A stretch of 64,000 nt of DNA from Parapedobacter luteus (GCF_900168055.1 NZ_FUYS01000001.1:310001-374000); one strand, 5' to 3'. Positions 35,501-43,647 are shown, counted from the first letter of the stretch. Numbers and translations: made by a program. Notes: generated by a model not told the origin, from the sequence alone.

Positions 35501-35998
35501 ATACAGCTCTTTTAGTATCCACCACAGCGTCTCGATGTACTCGTTCTTGTAGGTGATGTATGGATTTTGCAAATCCACCCAATAGCCCATTTTTTCGGTA
35601 AGGTCATTCCACACATCGGTATATTTCATGACTTCCCGACGGCAGGCCGCGTTGTAATCGGCTACGGATATGGTCTTGCCGATATCTTCTTTGGTAATGC
35701 CAAGGGTCTTTTCCACAGCCAGCTCGATGGGCAGGCCATGCGTATCCCAGCCTCCTTTGCGCTTTACCTGATAACCCTTGAGGGTCTTGTAGCGGCAAAA
35801 AATATCCTTGATGGCCCTTGCCATGACATGGTGGATGCCCGGCATGCCATTCGCTGAAGGCGGGCCTTCGTAAAAGGTATAGGGCTTGTTGGCCGGACGC
35901 TGCGTGATGCTTTTTTCAAAGATGTGTTCCGTCCGCCAACGATCCAATATTTCCTTGCCGATTTCGGGTAAATTGAGCTGCTTATATTCCTTGTACAT
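32585..35998 (-). CDS. ileS: Isoleucine--tRNA ligase
   Basis: An 1137-residue class I aminoacyl-tRNA synthetase that charges tRNA-Ile. The HIGH-type motif appears as GIHHVMAR after PSANGMPG, and KMSKR lies in GNKMSKRLGN. The editing domain (TWTLPANSALVV region with the threonine-rich TTTPWT) is present. The tail contains a VLLADVEIIAEDVAG-type C-terminal domain, and length is normal for the IleS form lacking the bacterial zinc-binding tail. The ATG at 35998 was chosen over a TTG three bases upstream. It leads an operon with the DksA-like gene and lspA. Confidence 0.96.
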   Translation of the reverse strand: MYKEYKQLNLPEIGKEILDRWRTEHIFEKSITQRPANKPYTFYEGPPSANGMPGIHHVMARAIKDIFCRYKTLKGYQVKRKGGWDTHGLPIELAVEKTLGITKEDIGKTISVADYNAACRREVMKYTDVWNDLTEKMGYWVDLQNPYITYKNEYIETLWWILKELYKKGLLYKGYTIQPYSPAAGSGLSSHELNQPGTYRPVKDTTIVAEFRVKRDQVHPAMAMLFEDENEDTAILAWTTTPWTLPANSALVVGKDIRYVKVRTFNPYTFEPVSVVLAKELLSRYFKPEGQAISLKDYNQGDKIIPWEVRAEFLGAELLNLRYHQLLPYVSSEELEQKAFRVIAGDFVTIEDGTGIVHSSATFGADDFRVSKENDVPGVFVKDENGKDVPIVDKRGRFVKEIGEFGGRFVKEEYYSDEERAAEGFKPTDVLIAIKLKEENKAFEVKRYEHSYPHCWRTDKPVLYYPLDSWFIRTTAAKDELVALNKTINWKPEATGTGRFGNWLENLVDWNLSRSRFWGTPLPIWRSEDENEEICIGSISELKAHIEKSLASGVLNDAEKTTLQEYLHKFGTDELDLHRPYVDDIVLVSDAGQKLYREPDLIDVWFDSGAMPFAQWGLDQEKLAEGDDAPFKTGFEGAYPADFIAEGVDQTRGWFFTLHAISTMLRHSVAFKNVVSNGLVLDKNGNKMSKRLGNAVDPFATIEKYSADATRWYMISNASPWDNLKFNEEGLDEVRRKFFGTLYNTYAFFALYANIDKFAYQEPDLPIASRPEIDRWIISLLNSLTQEVDGYYADFEPTKAARAIQTFVDEHLSNWYVRLCRRRFWKGEYTEDKISAYQTLYTCLDTIAKLMSPIAPFFSDRLYLDLNDATGKEQAESVHLADFPAYHEDLVDKALEERMTLAQDISSLTLSLRKKTGINVRQPLNKILLPVLDDDFRRQVEKVKDLVLSETNIKEIEFITDTSGIIKKRIKPNFKALGPKVGKDMKSVAATIQAFTAEEIATLEREGAIAIPGTPYVVLLADVEIIAEDVAGWQVSNLGKLTVALDVHITPELRNEGIARELINRIQNLRKERGFEVTDRISVRLTDIPDITEAAKINLSYIRTEILADSLMFEDTLANGDTIEIAERELNVLIEKV

Positions 35999-36027
35999 CA
36001 ATTGTTTGTATTCGAAAAATGAGGATG

Positions 36028-36035
36028 CAAAGATA
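36028..36035 (-). promoter_or_regulatory. Candidate -7 element (TATCTTTG) of ileS
   Basis: On the minus strand TATCTTTG is a perfect TANNTTTG match 29 bases before the ileS ATG; the upstream element is TTT instead of TTG at the 19-base distance. Confidence 0.55.
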
Positions 36036-36147
36036 GCGAATTAGTATGAAAGGAAAAAGAAAGGTTTGATTCGCGCGGTTGCTCCCCAGCTGGAATCGTT
36101 CGCTTTATTCTCTTTCTTAACGTTTGTCTGTGCTAGCCTGGATAACC

Positions 36148-36302
36148 GATGGATCCGGGTTACCGTTGGGTTACCGCAGCGCTACCTTTCCGTTACCCTG
36201 TTGGTAAGGAAAAGGTAAGGAAAAGGTAAGGAAAAGGTAAGGAAAGGGTAAGGAAGAAATAAACAAGAGGTAAGGAACCGGTAAAAGATGGGTAAAAAAA
36301 AA
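36148..36302. repeat. 11-bp phased TA-step array, inverted halves (copy 2)
   Basis: After the head GATGGATCCGGGTT come 13 consecutive 11-bp units (36160-36302), each with TA at positions 2-3. The first four are TTACC-type (TTACCGTTGGG, TTACCGCAGCG, CTACCTTTCCG, TTACCCTGTTG); from 36204 they switch to GTAAGG-type (GTAAGGAAAAG three times in a row, then variants). GGTAA is the complement of TTACC, so the two halves are inverted with no break in the 11-bp phase. Not coding; a phased bendable or protein-binding array is the simplest reading. Confidence 0.88.
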
Positions 36303-36397
36303 CTAACGATCGTGTAGCCCGTTATATGACAAAACCGCCAAAAGGTGCTATGCAAGCTGTATTGGCGGTGGTAGTTTCAATGGTTAAAGCGGCGGTA

Positions 36398-36751
36398 TTA
36401 CGCCGAAAAAGACGACCCGCAGCCACAGGTGCTTGAAGCATTCGGATTGTTGAAGGTAAAGCCACGGGCATCCAAGCCACTCCGGAAGTCAATCTCCATG
36501 CCCGCGAGGTAGAGGCCATGTGCTTTATTCATGAAAATACGTATCCCTTCGATATTGTATTCCGAATCGCCTTCTTTCTTTTGGTCAAATCCCAATATAT
36601 AATTCATTCCGGCACATCCACCGCCTTCAACGCCTACTCGCAATCCGAAATCATCCGAGATTTCCTGTTGTTCTTTCAACTTTTTAAGCTCCTTGATAGC
36701 GCCTGGTGTCAAGGTCAATGGTGCCGTCGGTGAAAGTGTTGCTGTGCTCAT
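36398..36751 (-). CDS. HesB/IscA-family iron-sulfur cluster assembly protein
   Basis: A 117-residue A-type carrier protein. It has the three conserved cysteines: one in GGGCAGMNYI and two in the C-terminal CGCG (ASSTCGCGSSF). A-type carriers pass Fe-S clusters to target proteins. It is single, with no isc or suf genes next to it. Divergent from the gene at 36854, with a -7-like element at 36782. Confidence 0.93.
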   Translation of the reverse strand: MSTATLSPTAPLTLTPGAIKELKKLKEQQEISDDFGLRVGVEGGGCAGMNYILGFDQKKEGDSEYNIEGIRIFMNKAHGLYLAGMEIDFRSGLDARGFTFNNPNASSTCGCGSSFSA

Positions 36752-36781
36752 CTTCGTTGCAATTAATTAAATTCAAACACA

Positions 36782-36789
36782 CAAAAATA
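36782..36789 (-). promoter_or_regulatory. Candidate -7 element (TATTTTTG) of the HesB/IscA gene
   Basis: On the minus strand TATTTTTG matches TANNTTTG, 30 bases before the ATG (36751). No TTG at 19 bases. Confidence 0.45.
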
Positions 36790-36853
36790 CATAAAATTCT
36801 ACACTTTTGCAGGATGATGTGGATTTTGACGTTCCATAAACAAACGACAACTC

Positions 36854-37381
36854 ATGGATATTGCACTATTCTTAACTGATCTCACCAAATACGTCTTGGC
36901 CGGATGCTTGGTGATGGGCGTAGCAAACTGGATGTTTTGGACGAAATACAACAGTCATGTTTTTCGGCTTAAAATGTTGGAGGCAGGGCATGCGGCGAGG
37001 AAGGAACTACAGCCTTTGCGGCTGCAGGCCTATGAGCGGCTGGTGCTGTTTGTCGAACGCATCGCGCCGGCGAATATGTTGCTGCGGCTGCACGAACCCG
37101 GGCTGGATGCCGAAGCTTTTCAGCACCTGTTGGTCAGCGAAATACGTGCTGAATATCAGCACAATATCACCCAACAGTTGTATGTGAGCACTGCAGCATG
37201 GGCGGTCACCAAGCAACTCAAGCAGCGCACCGTGGCACTCATCCGCAATGCGGCAGCGGGACTGCCAGCTAACGCGGACGCAAAAGAACTCAGCACGGTA
37301 ATCCTTGAACACATCAACACCCTGGACGAAAATCCGTATGACCTGGCACTTAAAGCCATCAAAAGTGAGCTCGAACGTTGA
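36854..37381 (+). CDS. Uncharacterised single-span protein (conserved in Bacteroidota)
   Basis: A 175-residue protein with one N-terminal membrane helix (TKYVLAGCLVMGVANWMFW) and a long helical cytoplasmic domain (EAGHAARKELQPLRLQAYERLVLFVERI). The motif of a helix followed by LQAYERLVLFVERI is familiar from a DUF-type Bacteroidota family of unknown function. It ends 60 bases before glyA; the glyA promoter overlaps its last codons, so the two are probably transcribed separately. Confidence 0.75.
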   Translation: MDIALFLTDLTKYVLAGCLVMGVANWMFWTKYNSHVFRLKMLEAGHAARKELQPLRLQAYERLVLFVERIAPANMLLRLHEPGLDAEAFQHLLVSEIRAEYQHNITQQLYVSTAAWAVTKQLKQRTVALIRNAAAGLPANADAKELSTVILEHINTLDENPYDLALKAIKSELER

Positions 37382-37407
37382 ATATTGGATGCAAGTTTAT
37401 ATCTTTG
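37378..37407 (+). promoter_or_regulatory. Textbook Bacteroidota promoter of glyA
   Basis: TTG at 37378-37380, exactly 19 bases, then TATCTTTG at 37400-37407. This is the best consensus promoter in the window. Transcription should begin near 37413, giving a leader of about 30 bases before the ATG at 37442. The TTG overlaps the stop of the preceding gene. Confidence 0.8.
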
Positions 37408-37441
37408 CGCAACTTTTTAACATTCAATTCTTTGTATCATA

Positions 37442-38713
37442 ATGAGAAGGGACGAAACCATTTTTAATTTAATCAACCGGGAGCTTACACGCCAGGAAGA
37501 GGGTATTGAACTTATCGCTTCGGAGAACTTTGTAAGCAAGCAGGTGATGGAGGCAGCCGGTTCGGTGCTGACCAATAAATACGCCGAAGGCTTGCCTGGA
37601 AAGCGTTACTATGGCGGTTGCGAGGTAGTCGATGAGGTCGAGACTATTGCCATCGAGCGTGCGAAGCAGCTTTTTAATGCCGAATGGGTAAATGTGCAGC
37701 CACATTCCGGCGCCCAGGCCAACGCTGCCGTATTTTTGGCACTGTTGCAGCCTGGAGACAAGATTTTGGGTTTCGATCTATCCCATGGAGGGCACCTTAC
37801 GCACGGCTCTCCGGTCAATTTTTCGGGCAAGCTCTACCAACCGTTGTTCTATGGGGTGGATAAAGAGACCGGCTTGATTGACTATAAACAACTCGAAGAA
37901 GTCGCACTGCAAGAAAGACCGAAAGTAATTATTTGCGGAGCTTCTGCTTATTCGCGCGATTGGGACTACGCCTTCATCCGCCGGGTGGCTGATGAAATCG
38001 GCGCGCTGGTTGTAGCTGATATTTCCCATCCGGCAGGGCTGATCGCTCGTGGGCTGCTTAGTGATCCGCTTCCGCATTGTCATGTGGTAACGACCACCAC
38101 GCACAAAACCCTGCGCGGGCCTCGTGGAGGTCTCATTATGGTAGGTAAGGATTTTGAAAACCCCTGGGGCATTAAGACACCAAAAGGGGAAGTTCGTAGC
38201 ATCACATCCTTGCTGGATTTGGCGGTGTTCCCCGGCACCCAGGGTGGGCCTTTGGAGCACATCATTGCAGCTAAGGCTATTGCATTCGGTGAAGCGCTTA
38301 GCGAAGAATACATGGAGTACGTCATCCAAGTGAAGAAAAATGCGGCCGCTTTAGCGAAGGTATTTGTAGATAAAGGTTACAGCATCATTTCCGGTGGCAC
38401 AGACAATCACCTCATGCTGATTGATCTCCGCAACAAAGGTATCAGCGGAAAGGCCGCTGAAGCAGCACTGGGCAAGGCAGGCATCACTATCAACAAAAAC
38501 ATGGTGCCCTTCGACGATAAGTCGCCATTTGTAACCTCCGGCATCCGCTTGGGTACCGCAGCTATCACCAGCCGGGGCCTTAAAGAAGAACAAATGCTGG
38601 AAATTGCCGAAATGATTGACGTGGCGCTGATCAAACATGACGACGATACGGCGTTAGGCAAGATTCACAATAAGGTCAAGCTGTTGATGGCTGAGTACCC
38701 GCTATACAAGTAA
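37442..38713 (+). CDS. glyA: Serine hydroxymethyltransferase
   Basis: A 423-residue PLP enzyme interconverting serine and glycine with transfer of a one-carbon unit to tetrahydrofolate. Marks are [40 protein letters not shown] and the PLP-lysine box [16 protein letters not shown] (K222). Length and motifs are fully normal. A consensus promoter precedes it and a stem-loop with T tract follows. Confidence 0.97.
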   Translation: MRRDETIFNLINRELTRQEEGIELIASENFVSKQVMEAAGSVLTNKYAEGLPGKRYYGGCEVVDEVETIAIERAKQLFNAEWVNVQPHSGAQANAAVFLALLQPGDKILGFDLSHGGHLTHGSPVNFSGKLYQPLFYGVDKETGLIDYKQLEEVALQERPKVIICGASAYSRDWDYAFIRRVADEIGALVVADISHPAGLIARGLLSDPLPHCHVVTTTTHKTLRGPRGGLIMVGKDFENPWGIKTPKGEVRSITSLLDLAVFPGTQGGPLEHIIAAKAIAFGEALSEEYMEYVIQVKKNAAALAKVFVDKGYSIISGGTDNHLMLIDLRNKGISGKAAEAALGKAGITINKNMVPFDDKSPFVTSGIRLGTAAITSRGLKEEQMLEIAEMIDVALIKHDDDTALGKIHNKVKLLMAEYPLYK

Positions 38714-38733
38714 GCCATTCTGCAGGCATTCGA

Positions 38734-38764
38734 AAGGTCTCGGTCTTAAACGGGGTCTTTTTTT
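38734..38764 (+). terminator. Rho-independent terminator of glyA
   Basis: AAGGTCTCG (38734-38742) pairs with CGGGGTCTT (38751-38759) through nine pairs, three of them G-T, with an eight-base loop and a run of Ts to 38764. Confidence 0.7.
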
Positions 38765-38804
38765 GTGCAAAGCTGTCTTTGATAAACAGGAAGGAGGCAA
38801 AACC

Positions 38805-38847
38805 TGCATGAATTGTCCTTCACGGACATGTGTCGGCAATTCATGCA
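38805..38847. repeat. Perfect 11-bp inverted repeat
   Basis: TGCATGAATTG (38805-38815) and CAATTCATGCA (38837-38847) are exact complements with a 21-base loop; further partial pairing follows (TTCATTGCC against GGCAGCATGAA). It could form a structured RNA or be a regulator site. Confidence 0.5.
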
Positions 38848-39082
38848 AGCTTCATTGCCGATAAAACCGCCGAAGGCAGCATGAATGCCTTTAAAAACAA
38901 ACAAGTAATGAATAAACAAATTATTCTCATGAAAAATCAACAAAGGCTTTGAAATACTGAAAATTTTGCTTTTTTTTGGCTTGATTAACGAAACCATTGA
39001 TAGGAGAACGGCTATAGGAGATACGACTACAAAAAGAGAATTACTTATTTGTTGAAAATAGTAAAAGTGAGCGTAGCGTATT

Positions 39083-39670
39083 ATGAAGCTTGAACAACGA
39101 ACAGACCAAGAACTCATCCGTCTGTATGTGTCCGGTGATGAGCGGGGTCTGGAAACCTTGATAGACCGGTATAAATCTAAAATATACACATCCATTTACT
39201 TGCTGGTGAAGGATGAATACCTGGCAGAAGATATTTTTCAGGACACGTTTATCAAAGTAATCAATACCCTTAGGGGCGGCCGTTATAACGAAGAAGGTAA
39301 ATTTTTGCCTTGGGTGATGCGTATCGCGCACAACCTGGTAATTGATTATTATCGGAAAGAACGCCGTACACCTGTGGTGGTCAACAGCGAGGGATTTGAT
39401 ATTTTTGATGTGCTGCATTTTGCGGACGAAAGCGTTGAAACGCGAATGATCCGCGAGCAGACCTACAAGGACCTGAGGAAAATGATTCAGCTGCTTCCGG
39501 ATGACCAAAAGGAAGTGCTTATCATGCGTCATTATGGCGAAATGAGCTTTAAGGAGATAGCTGATGTAACACAGGTAAGCATCAATACCGCGTTGGGCAG
39601 AATGCGCTATGCACTGAATAACTTGCGCAAGATGATGTATGGCAAGGAGCTCGCGCTGAAAATCGGATAG
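39083..39670 (+). CDS. ECF-type RNA polymerase sigma factor
   Basis: A 195-residue sigma-70 factor with region 2 (VSGDERGLETLIDRYKSKIYT, DEYLAEDIFQDTFIKV, FLPWVMRIAHNLVIDYYRK) and region 4 (LLPDDQKEVLIMRHYGEMSFKEIADVTQVSINTALGRM). It belongs to a widely conserved Bacteroidota group not tied to SusCD. No anti-sigma gene follows: the next gene is convergent two bases after its stop. Its trigger is therefore not evident. Confidence 0.92.
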   Translation: MKLEQRTDQELIRLYVSGDERGLETLIDRYKSKIYTSIYLLVKDEYLAEDIFQDTFIKVINTLRGGRYNEEGKFLPWVMRIAHNLVIDYYRKERRTPVVVNSEGFDIFDVLHFADESVETRMIREQTYKDLRKMIQLLPDDQKEVLIMRHYGEMSFKEIADVTQVSINTALGRMRYALNNLRKMMYGKELALKIG

Positions 39671-39672
39671 CC

Positions 39673-40281
39673 TCAGGCGAATAGTTTCCCTTGGACAACC
39701 GCAGGTAGTAAGCCCAGGAAATCGAATTTCCGGACGATGGTATAGGGAGACCGGATGCCGGCGATGCGCTTCAATAACACCATGTTCTTGGCGCTGAATG
39801 TTTCGTTGTAGCGTGTCCTTTCCCAGATAGGCCATATCGCCTCATTTTGGGACGGAGTGAGATTTCGCGCGATGGTAATGTGTGGCTTCGTTGCAAAATA
39901 AGGGGCAACATGCTTAGGTCCGTTTATCAAGGGGCGAAGTTCGTGCCTATGCATGGCAACGACCTGAAGGATGGGATCCGCCGATTTGATATCAATAAAT
40001 AGCGTGTGACCAAAACTGCCGAAATTCTGTAATTCGACCTGGAAAGGTTGCGTGCAATCCGCAAGTTGCTGGAGCTTTTGGACTATGCGCTGCTCACGGT
40101 GTTCGTATTGAAGGAATCTCGCCAGGGTGATGTGGCCTTTTGAAACGATGGCATTCTGATAACGGTGGCATTTTATAAAATACTGCTTGAACGCTTGTAT
40201 CTGCTTCTTCGCCTGGTCCGTGGGCTCAATGATGAGCAAATACTCACACAGCCGGTACCCTCTTGGAATGGATGCTTTCAT
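39673..40281 (-). CDS. 2'-5' RNA ligase/LigT-like phosphoesterase
   Basis: A 202-residue member of the 2H phosphoesterase superfamily. The two HxT motifs are GHITLARF and KPHITIARN, spaced as expected for LigT-type proteins. Members act on 2',3'-cyclic or 2',5' phosphodiester bonds in RNA or nucleotides. The gene is convergent with the sigma gene (two-base gap). Physiological substrate unknown. Confidence 0.88.
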   Translation of the reverse strand: MKASIPRGYRLCEYLLIIEPTDQAKKQIQAFKQYFIKCHRYQNAIVSKGHITLARFLQYEHREQRIVQKLQQLADCTQPFQVELQNFGSFGHTLFIDIKSADPILQVVAMHRHELRPLINGPKHVAPYFATKPHITIARNLTPSQNEAIWPIWERTRYNETFSAKNMVLLKRIAGIRSPYTIVRKFDFLGLLPAVVQGKLFA

Positions 40282-40421
40282 TGCGACTAATTCTTTTAGT
40301 AAAAATAAAACAACATTTGGGGGTTTCCAAATTTAATTGAATTTTTTACTAAAATTATTAACATTCATATAATGCCTGCGGCGGCGTGGTGGAAGGTTTA
40401 ACGCATTGCGAGCAGCTTCGG

Positions 40422-40883
40422 CTATCGCGACAATGGAAAAGGAAGGTTGCCGCCTGCGTAATGTTCCTTTACAAAGCGTGCAATTATCGAAAAGGCGGTG
40501 GTCATGATGCCCTGATGCTGGTATGCCGGGATAAGGGAGCCTTCAAATGCCAGCTCGTTATTGCTGGTCTTGTCGCGATAACGTATAGCGCAGTCGCCGA
40601 TAATTGTATCGGGGTAGTTTTCCGGGCGGATTGTCCATACCATCTCATAGGTGGAAACAATACGTTGTGCAAAGGTTTCCGATGTGTCGTCGTTGCGAAT
40701 CAGCTGGCGCCGGCAGCCGGTATCATCAGCTGAGCGAACATGCAAGTTGAAGAATGCGTCTGCATCGGCACTTGTCAGGACCTTTAGCATGATGCCGCTG
40801 CCCCTGAGTTGGTGACCGTCATCGCTGCCTTCGGTGTCGGCAGTCGCCCTATGCGGCATTAACCTGTCAATGATAAATAACAT
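40422..40883 (-). CDS. GNAT-family acetyltransferase, short at the C-terminus
   Basis: A 153-residue frame. The GNAT core is clear: LTSADADAFFNLHVRSA, then ENYPDTIIGDCAIRYRDKTSNNELAFEGSLIPAYQHQGIMTTAF, which includes the acetyl-CoA loop. The frame stops after ARFVKEHYAGG, whereas RimJ/RimL-type proteins continue about 50-60 residues with the N-x-S helix. No other frame downstream supplies that part, so the gene looks truncated, and may not be functional. It starts 3 bases after the DUF1801 gene ends. Confidence 0.65.
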   Translation of the reverse strand: MLFIIDRLMPHRATADTEGSDDGHQLRGSGIMLKVLTSADADAFFNLHVRSADDTGCRRQLIRNDDTSETFAQRIVSTYEMVWTIRPENYPDTIIGDCAIRYRDKTSNNELAFEGSLIPAYQHQGIMTTAFSIIARFVKEHYAGGNLPFPLSR

Positions 40884-40886
40884 GGA

Positions 40887-41285
40887 TCATTCAGAAGATG
40901 TGGCCTCCGGCCGTGTTGCTTGGATGTTTTCCTCCACACGTTTTTTAATGAGCTGCGTGATCAGCGTTTCGGAAAGTGGCTCTTCCCAAGGAAATTGGAT
41001 GGCGCCTTTTGTCTGTTTGTAGTCAGCCAGCTTATCCTTGAATGCCTGCTGGATCGTCGCGCTGGCGGGATACAACCCCCAATGGTTTTTCCATGCGGCA
41101 AAGTAGACGAGCGTACCGTGATATTTGTAAGTCGGCATTTGATAGCTGATGGTTTCCTCGGCGTCGGGAGCTGCCTGTCTAATGAGGGATCGTACGCGTG
41201 CCAACGTCGCTTTTTGTTTGTCGTCAGTAATGGTGGCAAGGTATGCATCCACAGAATTGAAACTCGATGTTTTTTTTCGTTCCAT
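40887..41285 (-). CDS. DUF1801/YdhG-like protein
   Basis: A 132-residue protein with the family pattern VDAYLATITDDKQKATLARVRSLIRQAAPDAEETISYQMPTYKYHGTLVYFAAWKNHWGLYP. Related to the frataxin-like-fold YdhG group, of mostly unknown function. The start at 41285 fits the family's N-terminus; the frame continues upstream to 41405 but those residues are unlike the family. It is upstream of the GNAT gene in a two-gene unit. Confidence 0.85.
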   Translation of the reverse strand: MERKKTSSFNSVDAYLATITDDKQKATLARVRSLIRQAAPDAEETISYQMPTYKYHGTLVYFAAWKNHWGLYPASATIQQAFKDKLADYKQTKGAIQFPWEEPLSETLITQLIKKRVEENIQATRPEATSSE

Positions 41286-41387
41286 GTCACTTGCATATTT
41301 TAATGCAAACATAATCCATGGCCATGGACGAGCAAATGGGAAAGTATGACAATGTAAGGGGGGAGATGCGACAAGTTGAGGTATACA

Positions 41388-41418
41388 TTGTTTTTGCCAC
41401 GGCATCTCCTTACCTTAG
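41388..41418 (+). promoter_or_regulatory. Candidate promoter of the Cys/Met PLP-enzyme gene
   Basis: TTG at 41388-41390, 20 bases, TACCTTAG at 41411-41418 (one mismatch). The ATG follows at 41440. Confidence 0.55.
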
Positions 41419-41439
41419 CCGGATATAATCACACACACT

Positions 41440-42624
41440 ATGAGCCATATCGAAACGGATTTAATCCATTCGGGGAAAGCTTTCAACGAAACTCGTTCAG
41501 TTATTCCCCCAATATACCAAACGGCGACCTATTTTGCTGATACCAATCCGGAGGAATACCTGAAGGCGGCCACGGAAGCCCGCCATCCCTATTTTTACCA
41601 CCGGCACGGCAATCCGGTAAGCAGTCAGACGGCGGAGTTGGTGGCCAGACTGGAAGGTACCGAAGCCGCGCTTCTGACGGCTACGGGGATGGCCGCAGTC
41701 AGTACCGCGGTGCTATCCATCGTAAAGGCCGGCGACCATGTGGTTGCGCAGCGATCACATTATTCGGCGGCAAGCGTGTTGCTGAAAGAGGTATTGCCGC
41801 AATTCGGCGTTGAAGTGTCTTATTTTGACCAAAGCGATAATTCTTCGCTTGATGCCGAAATAAGGCCCAACACGGCATTAATTTATGTCGAAACACCTTC
41901 GAACCCTAATCTCGCTATCACGGATTTGGCCTACGTGGGCGCATTAGCGAGGGAAAAAGGCATTACCACGGTTTGTGATAATACATTCGCCAGCCCCATC
42001 AATCAGCGGCCCGGGGATTTCGGCATTGATATTATTGTGCACAGTGCCACCAAATACCTGGGCGGCCACAGCGATTTGACCGCAGGTGTCATCTGTGGTA
42101 CGTCGGCGGCGGTGAATAAAGCATGGAAAAAAATGCTTTCATTGGGCGGGGCCTTAGCCCCATTTGATGCTTGGCTGCTGCTGCGTGGACTACGTACACT
42201 GTCTCTCCGCGTCAAGCAAATAAACGCAAATGCCTTGGCGCTTGCCCAATGGTTTGAAACCCATCCGCTCATCAAGCGTGTGCTTTATTGCGGTTTGCCC
42301 TCGCATCCGCAGCATGAGCTGGCCCGGCGGCAAATGAATGGTTTCACGGGCATGCTTTGCGTGGAGATAGCCGGTAAAGATGAGCAAGAGCAGTTTACGC
42401 GTGCCCAAACAGTATTGAATAGCTTACAGCTCTTTGCCAATGCGGCGAGCTTGGGTGGTGTAGAGTCCTTGGTCGTCCATCCGGCAAGCATGTGGGGGCT
42501 ACACCACTCGCCAGAGCAGAAGCTGAAAGCGGGCATCAATGATGGCATGTTGCGCATCTCCGTGGGCATTGAGCATGAGGAAGATTTGATCGGAGATTTT
42601 GAGCAGGCCCTGGGGCGGATTTGA
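41440..42624 (+). CDS. Trans-sulfuration-family PLP enzyme (Cys/Met metabolism)
   Basis: A 394-residue PLP-dependent enzyme of the cystathionine gamma-synthase/beta-lyase/methionine gamma-lyase family. Motifs: YFYHRHGNPVSSQTAELVARLEG, ATGMAAVSTAVL, YVETPSNPNL and the PLP-lysine box SATKYLGGHSDLTAGV (K205). The exact reaction (lyase or synthase) cannot be decided from sequence. A kinase gene follows after 26 bases, probably coincidental to its role. Confidence 0.9.
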   Translation: MSHIETDLIHSGKAFNETRSVIPPIYQTATYFADTNPEEYLKAATEARHPYFYHRHGNPVSSQTAELVARLEGTEAALLTATGMAAVSTAVLSIVKAGDHVVAQRSHYSAASVLLKEVLPQFGVEVSYFDQSDNSSLDAEIRPNTALIYVETPSNPNLAITDLAYVGALAREKGITTVCDNTFASPINQRPGDFGIDIIVHSATKYLGGHSDLTAGVICGTSAAVNKAWKKMLSLGGALAPFDAWLLLRGLRTLSLRVKQINANALALAQWFETHPLIKRVLYCGLPSHPQHELARRQMNGFTGMLCVEIAGKDEQEQFTRAQTVLNSLQLFANAASLGGVESLVVHPASMWGLHHSPEQKLKAGINDGMLRISVGIEHEEDLIGDFEQALGRI

Positions 42625-42650
42625 GACAAAATTCTTAACTTAGCGCAGCC

Positions 42651-43643
42651 ATGATTAAACACAAGATACTTTCATTTGGAGAATTGCTGTTAAGGCTGAG
42701 CTCCTCGGGCGAGTCGTTTTTGGGGGCGGACGGACAGGTGGTGGTTTTTCCGGGCGGCTCGGAAGCGAATGTGGCGGCATCGCTGGGGCAGCTGGGAATC
42801 GCATGCAGCTACCTCAGCCGTGTGCCTGGCAACGAGCTGGCCCTGCAAGCTCTTTCTACCTTGAAAACGCTTGGTGTGGACGTTTCGCCTACCTTACTCG
42901 AAGGCGATCGGATGGGCCTGTACTTTCTCTTGTCGGCCAATGGCCTTAGCAAAGGCGAGGTTGTGTATGACAGGAACTATTCGGCTTTCAGCGAACTTAA
43001 GCCCGGCACAATCAATTGGGATGCCATACTGGAAGACTTTACGTGGTTGCATTGGAGTGCGCTCACACCTGCCTTGAGTGCGCCGCTGGCAGACGTTTGC
43101 CTGGAAGCACTGGAGGTGGCGCACCGCAAGGGGTTGACGGTATCCGTCGATCTCAACTACCGCAACAAGCTGTGGAATTATGGTAAACAGCCCATTGAGG
43201 TCATGCCGGCATTGCTGCAGTATTGCGACGTTGTCATGGGCAATATTTGGGCCGCAAACAAAATGGTTGGCAGTTCTGTATTGGAAACATTGACGAGGGA
43301 TACCCCCCCTGAAGTGTATTTCGAACACGCCAAGGAATCTGCGGGGGAAGTATTCGGCTTATTACCCCGATGCAAGCACATTGCCTATACCTTCCGTTTC
43401 ATGGACTCGGCTACTCACAACCTGCTGTATGGTACATACCATACACGTGAAGCGGACTTTATCTCCCCTGTTAATGAAACAAACGGGGTGATCGATCGTA
43501 TTGGCAGCGGTGACGCCTTTATGGCGGGATTAATTTATGCCCTCGTGAATGAGAAGGGCGGGCAGGACATCATTGATGCGGCCACGGCCGCAGGATTTAA
43601 GAAATTGTTTGTCAAAGGCGACTTTGGCAATGGAGCGATTTGA
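42651..43643 (+). CDS. kdgK: 2-keto-3-deoxygluconate kinase (PfkB family)
   Basis: A 330-residue ribokinase-type sugar kinase. The N-terminal signature is LSFGELLLRLSS with FPGGSEANVAASLGQLG, and the C-terminal one is DRIGSGDAFMAGLIYALV with the catalytic Asp. The aldolase gene that follows starts 4 bases after its stop, so KDG kinase is the best assignment: it makes KDPG for the aldolase. This is the uronate or Entner-Doudoroff-type branch. Confidence 0.85.
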   Translation: MIKHKILSFGELLLRLSSSGESFLGADGQVVVFPGGSEANVAASLGQLGIACSYLSRVPGNELALQALSTLKTLGVDVSPTLLEGDRMGLYFLLSANGLSKGEVVYDRNYSAFSELKPGTINWDAILEDFTWLHWSALTPALSAPLADVCLEALEVAHRKGLTVSVDLNYRNKLWNYGKQPIEVMPALLQYCDVVMGNIWAANKMVGSSVLETLTRDTPPEVYFEHAKESAGEVFGLLPRCKHIAYTFRFMDSATHNLLYGTYHTREADFISPVNETNGVIDRIGSGDAFMAGLIYALVNEKGGQDIIDAATAAGFKKLFVKGDFGNGAI

Positions 43644-43647
43644 GTAT

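Larger units (their letters stand above)
36002..36397. other. Intergenic region upstream of ileS
   Basis: Nearly 400 bases without a gene. It contains the ileS promoter, and from 36148 to 36302 a phased 11-bp array (separate entry). No open frame here is convincing. Confidence 0.65.
38714..39082. other. Intergenic region between glyA and the ECF sigma gene
   Basis: About 370 bases. It holds the glyA terminator and, at 38805-38847, an 11-bp inverted repeat. A minus-strand frame here has cysteine pairs (NEACMNCRHM...SCRFC) but no good start or context, so it is not called as a gene. Confidence 0.55.

Noticed and set aside
36148-36302. CRISPR array
   Set aside because: The 11-bp period has no spacers and no cas genes are near.
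38746-39195. Minus-strand frame with two cysteine pairs (CMNC, CRFC)
   Set aside because: It overlaps the sigma gene start and an inverted repeat, and lacks a good start; chance arrangement more likely.
40386-40733. Plus-strand frame opposite the GNAT gene
   Set aside because: The minus-strand GNAT motifs are unmistakable and this frame shows no protein family.
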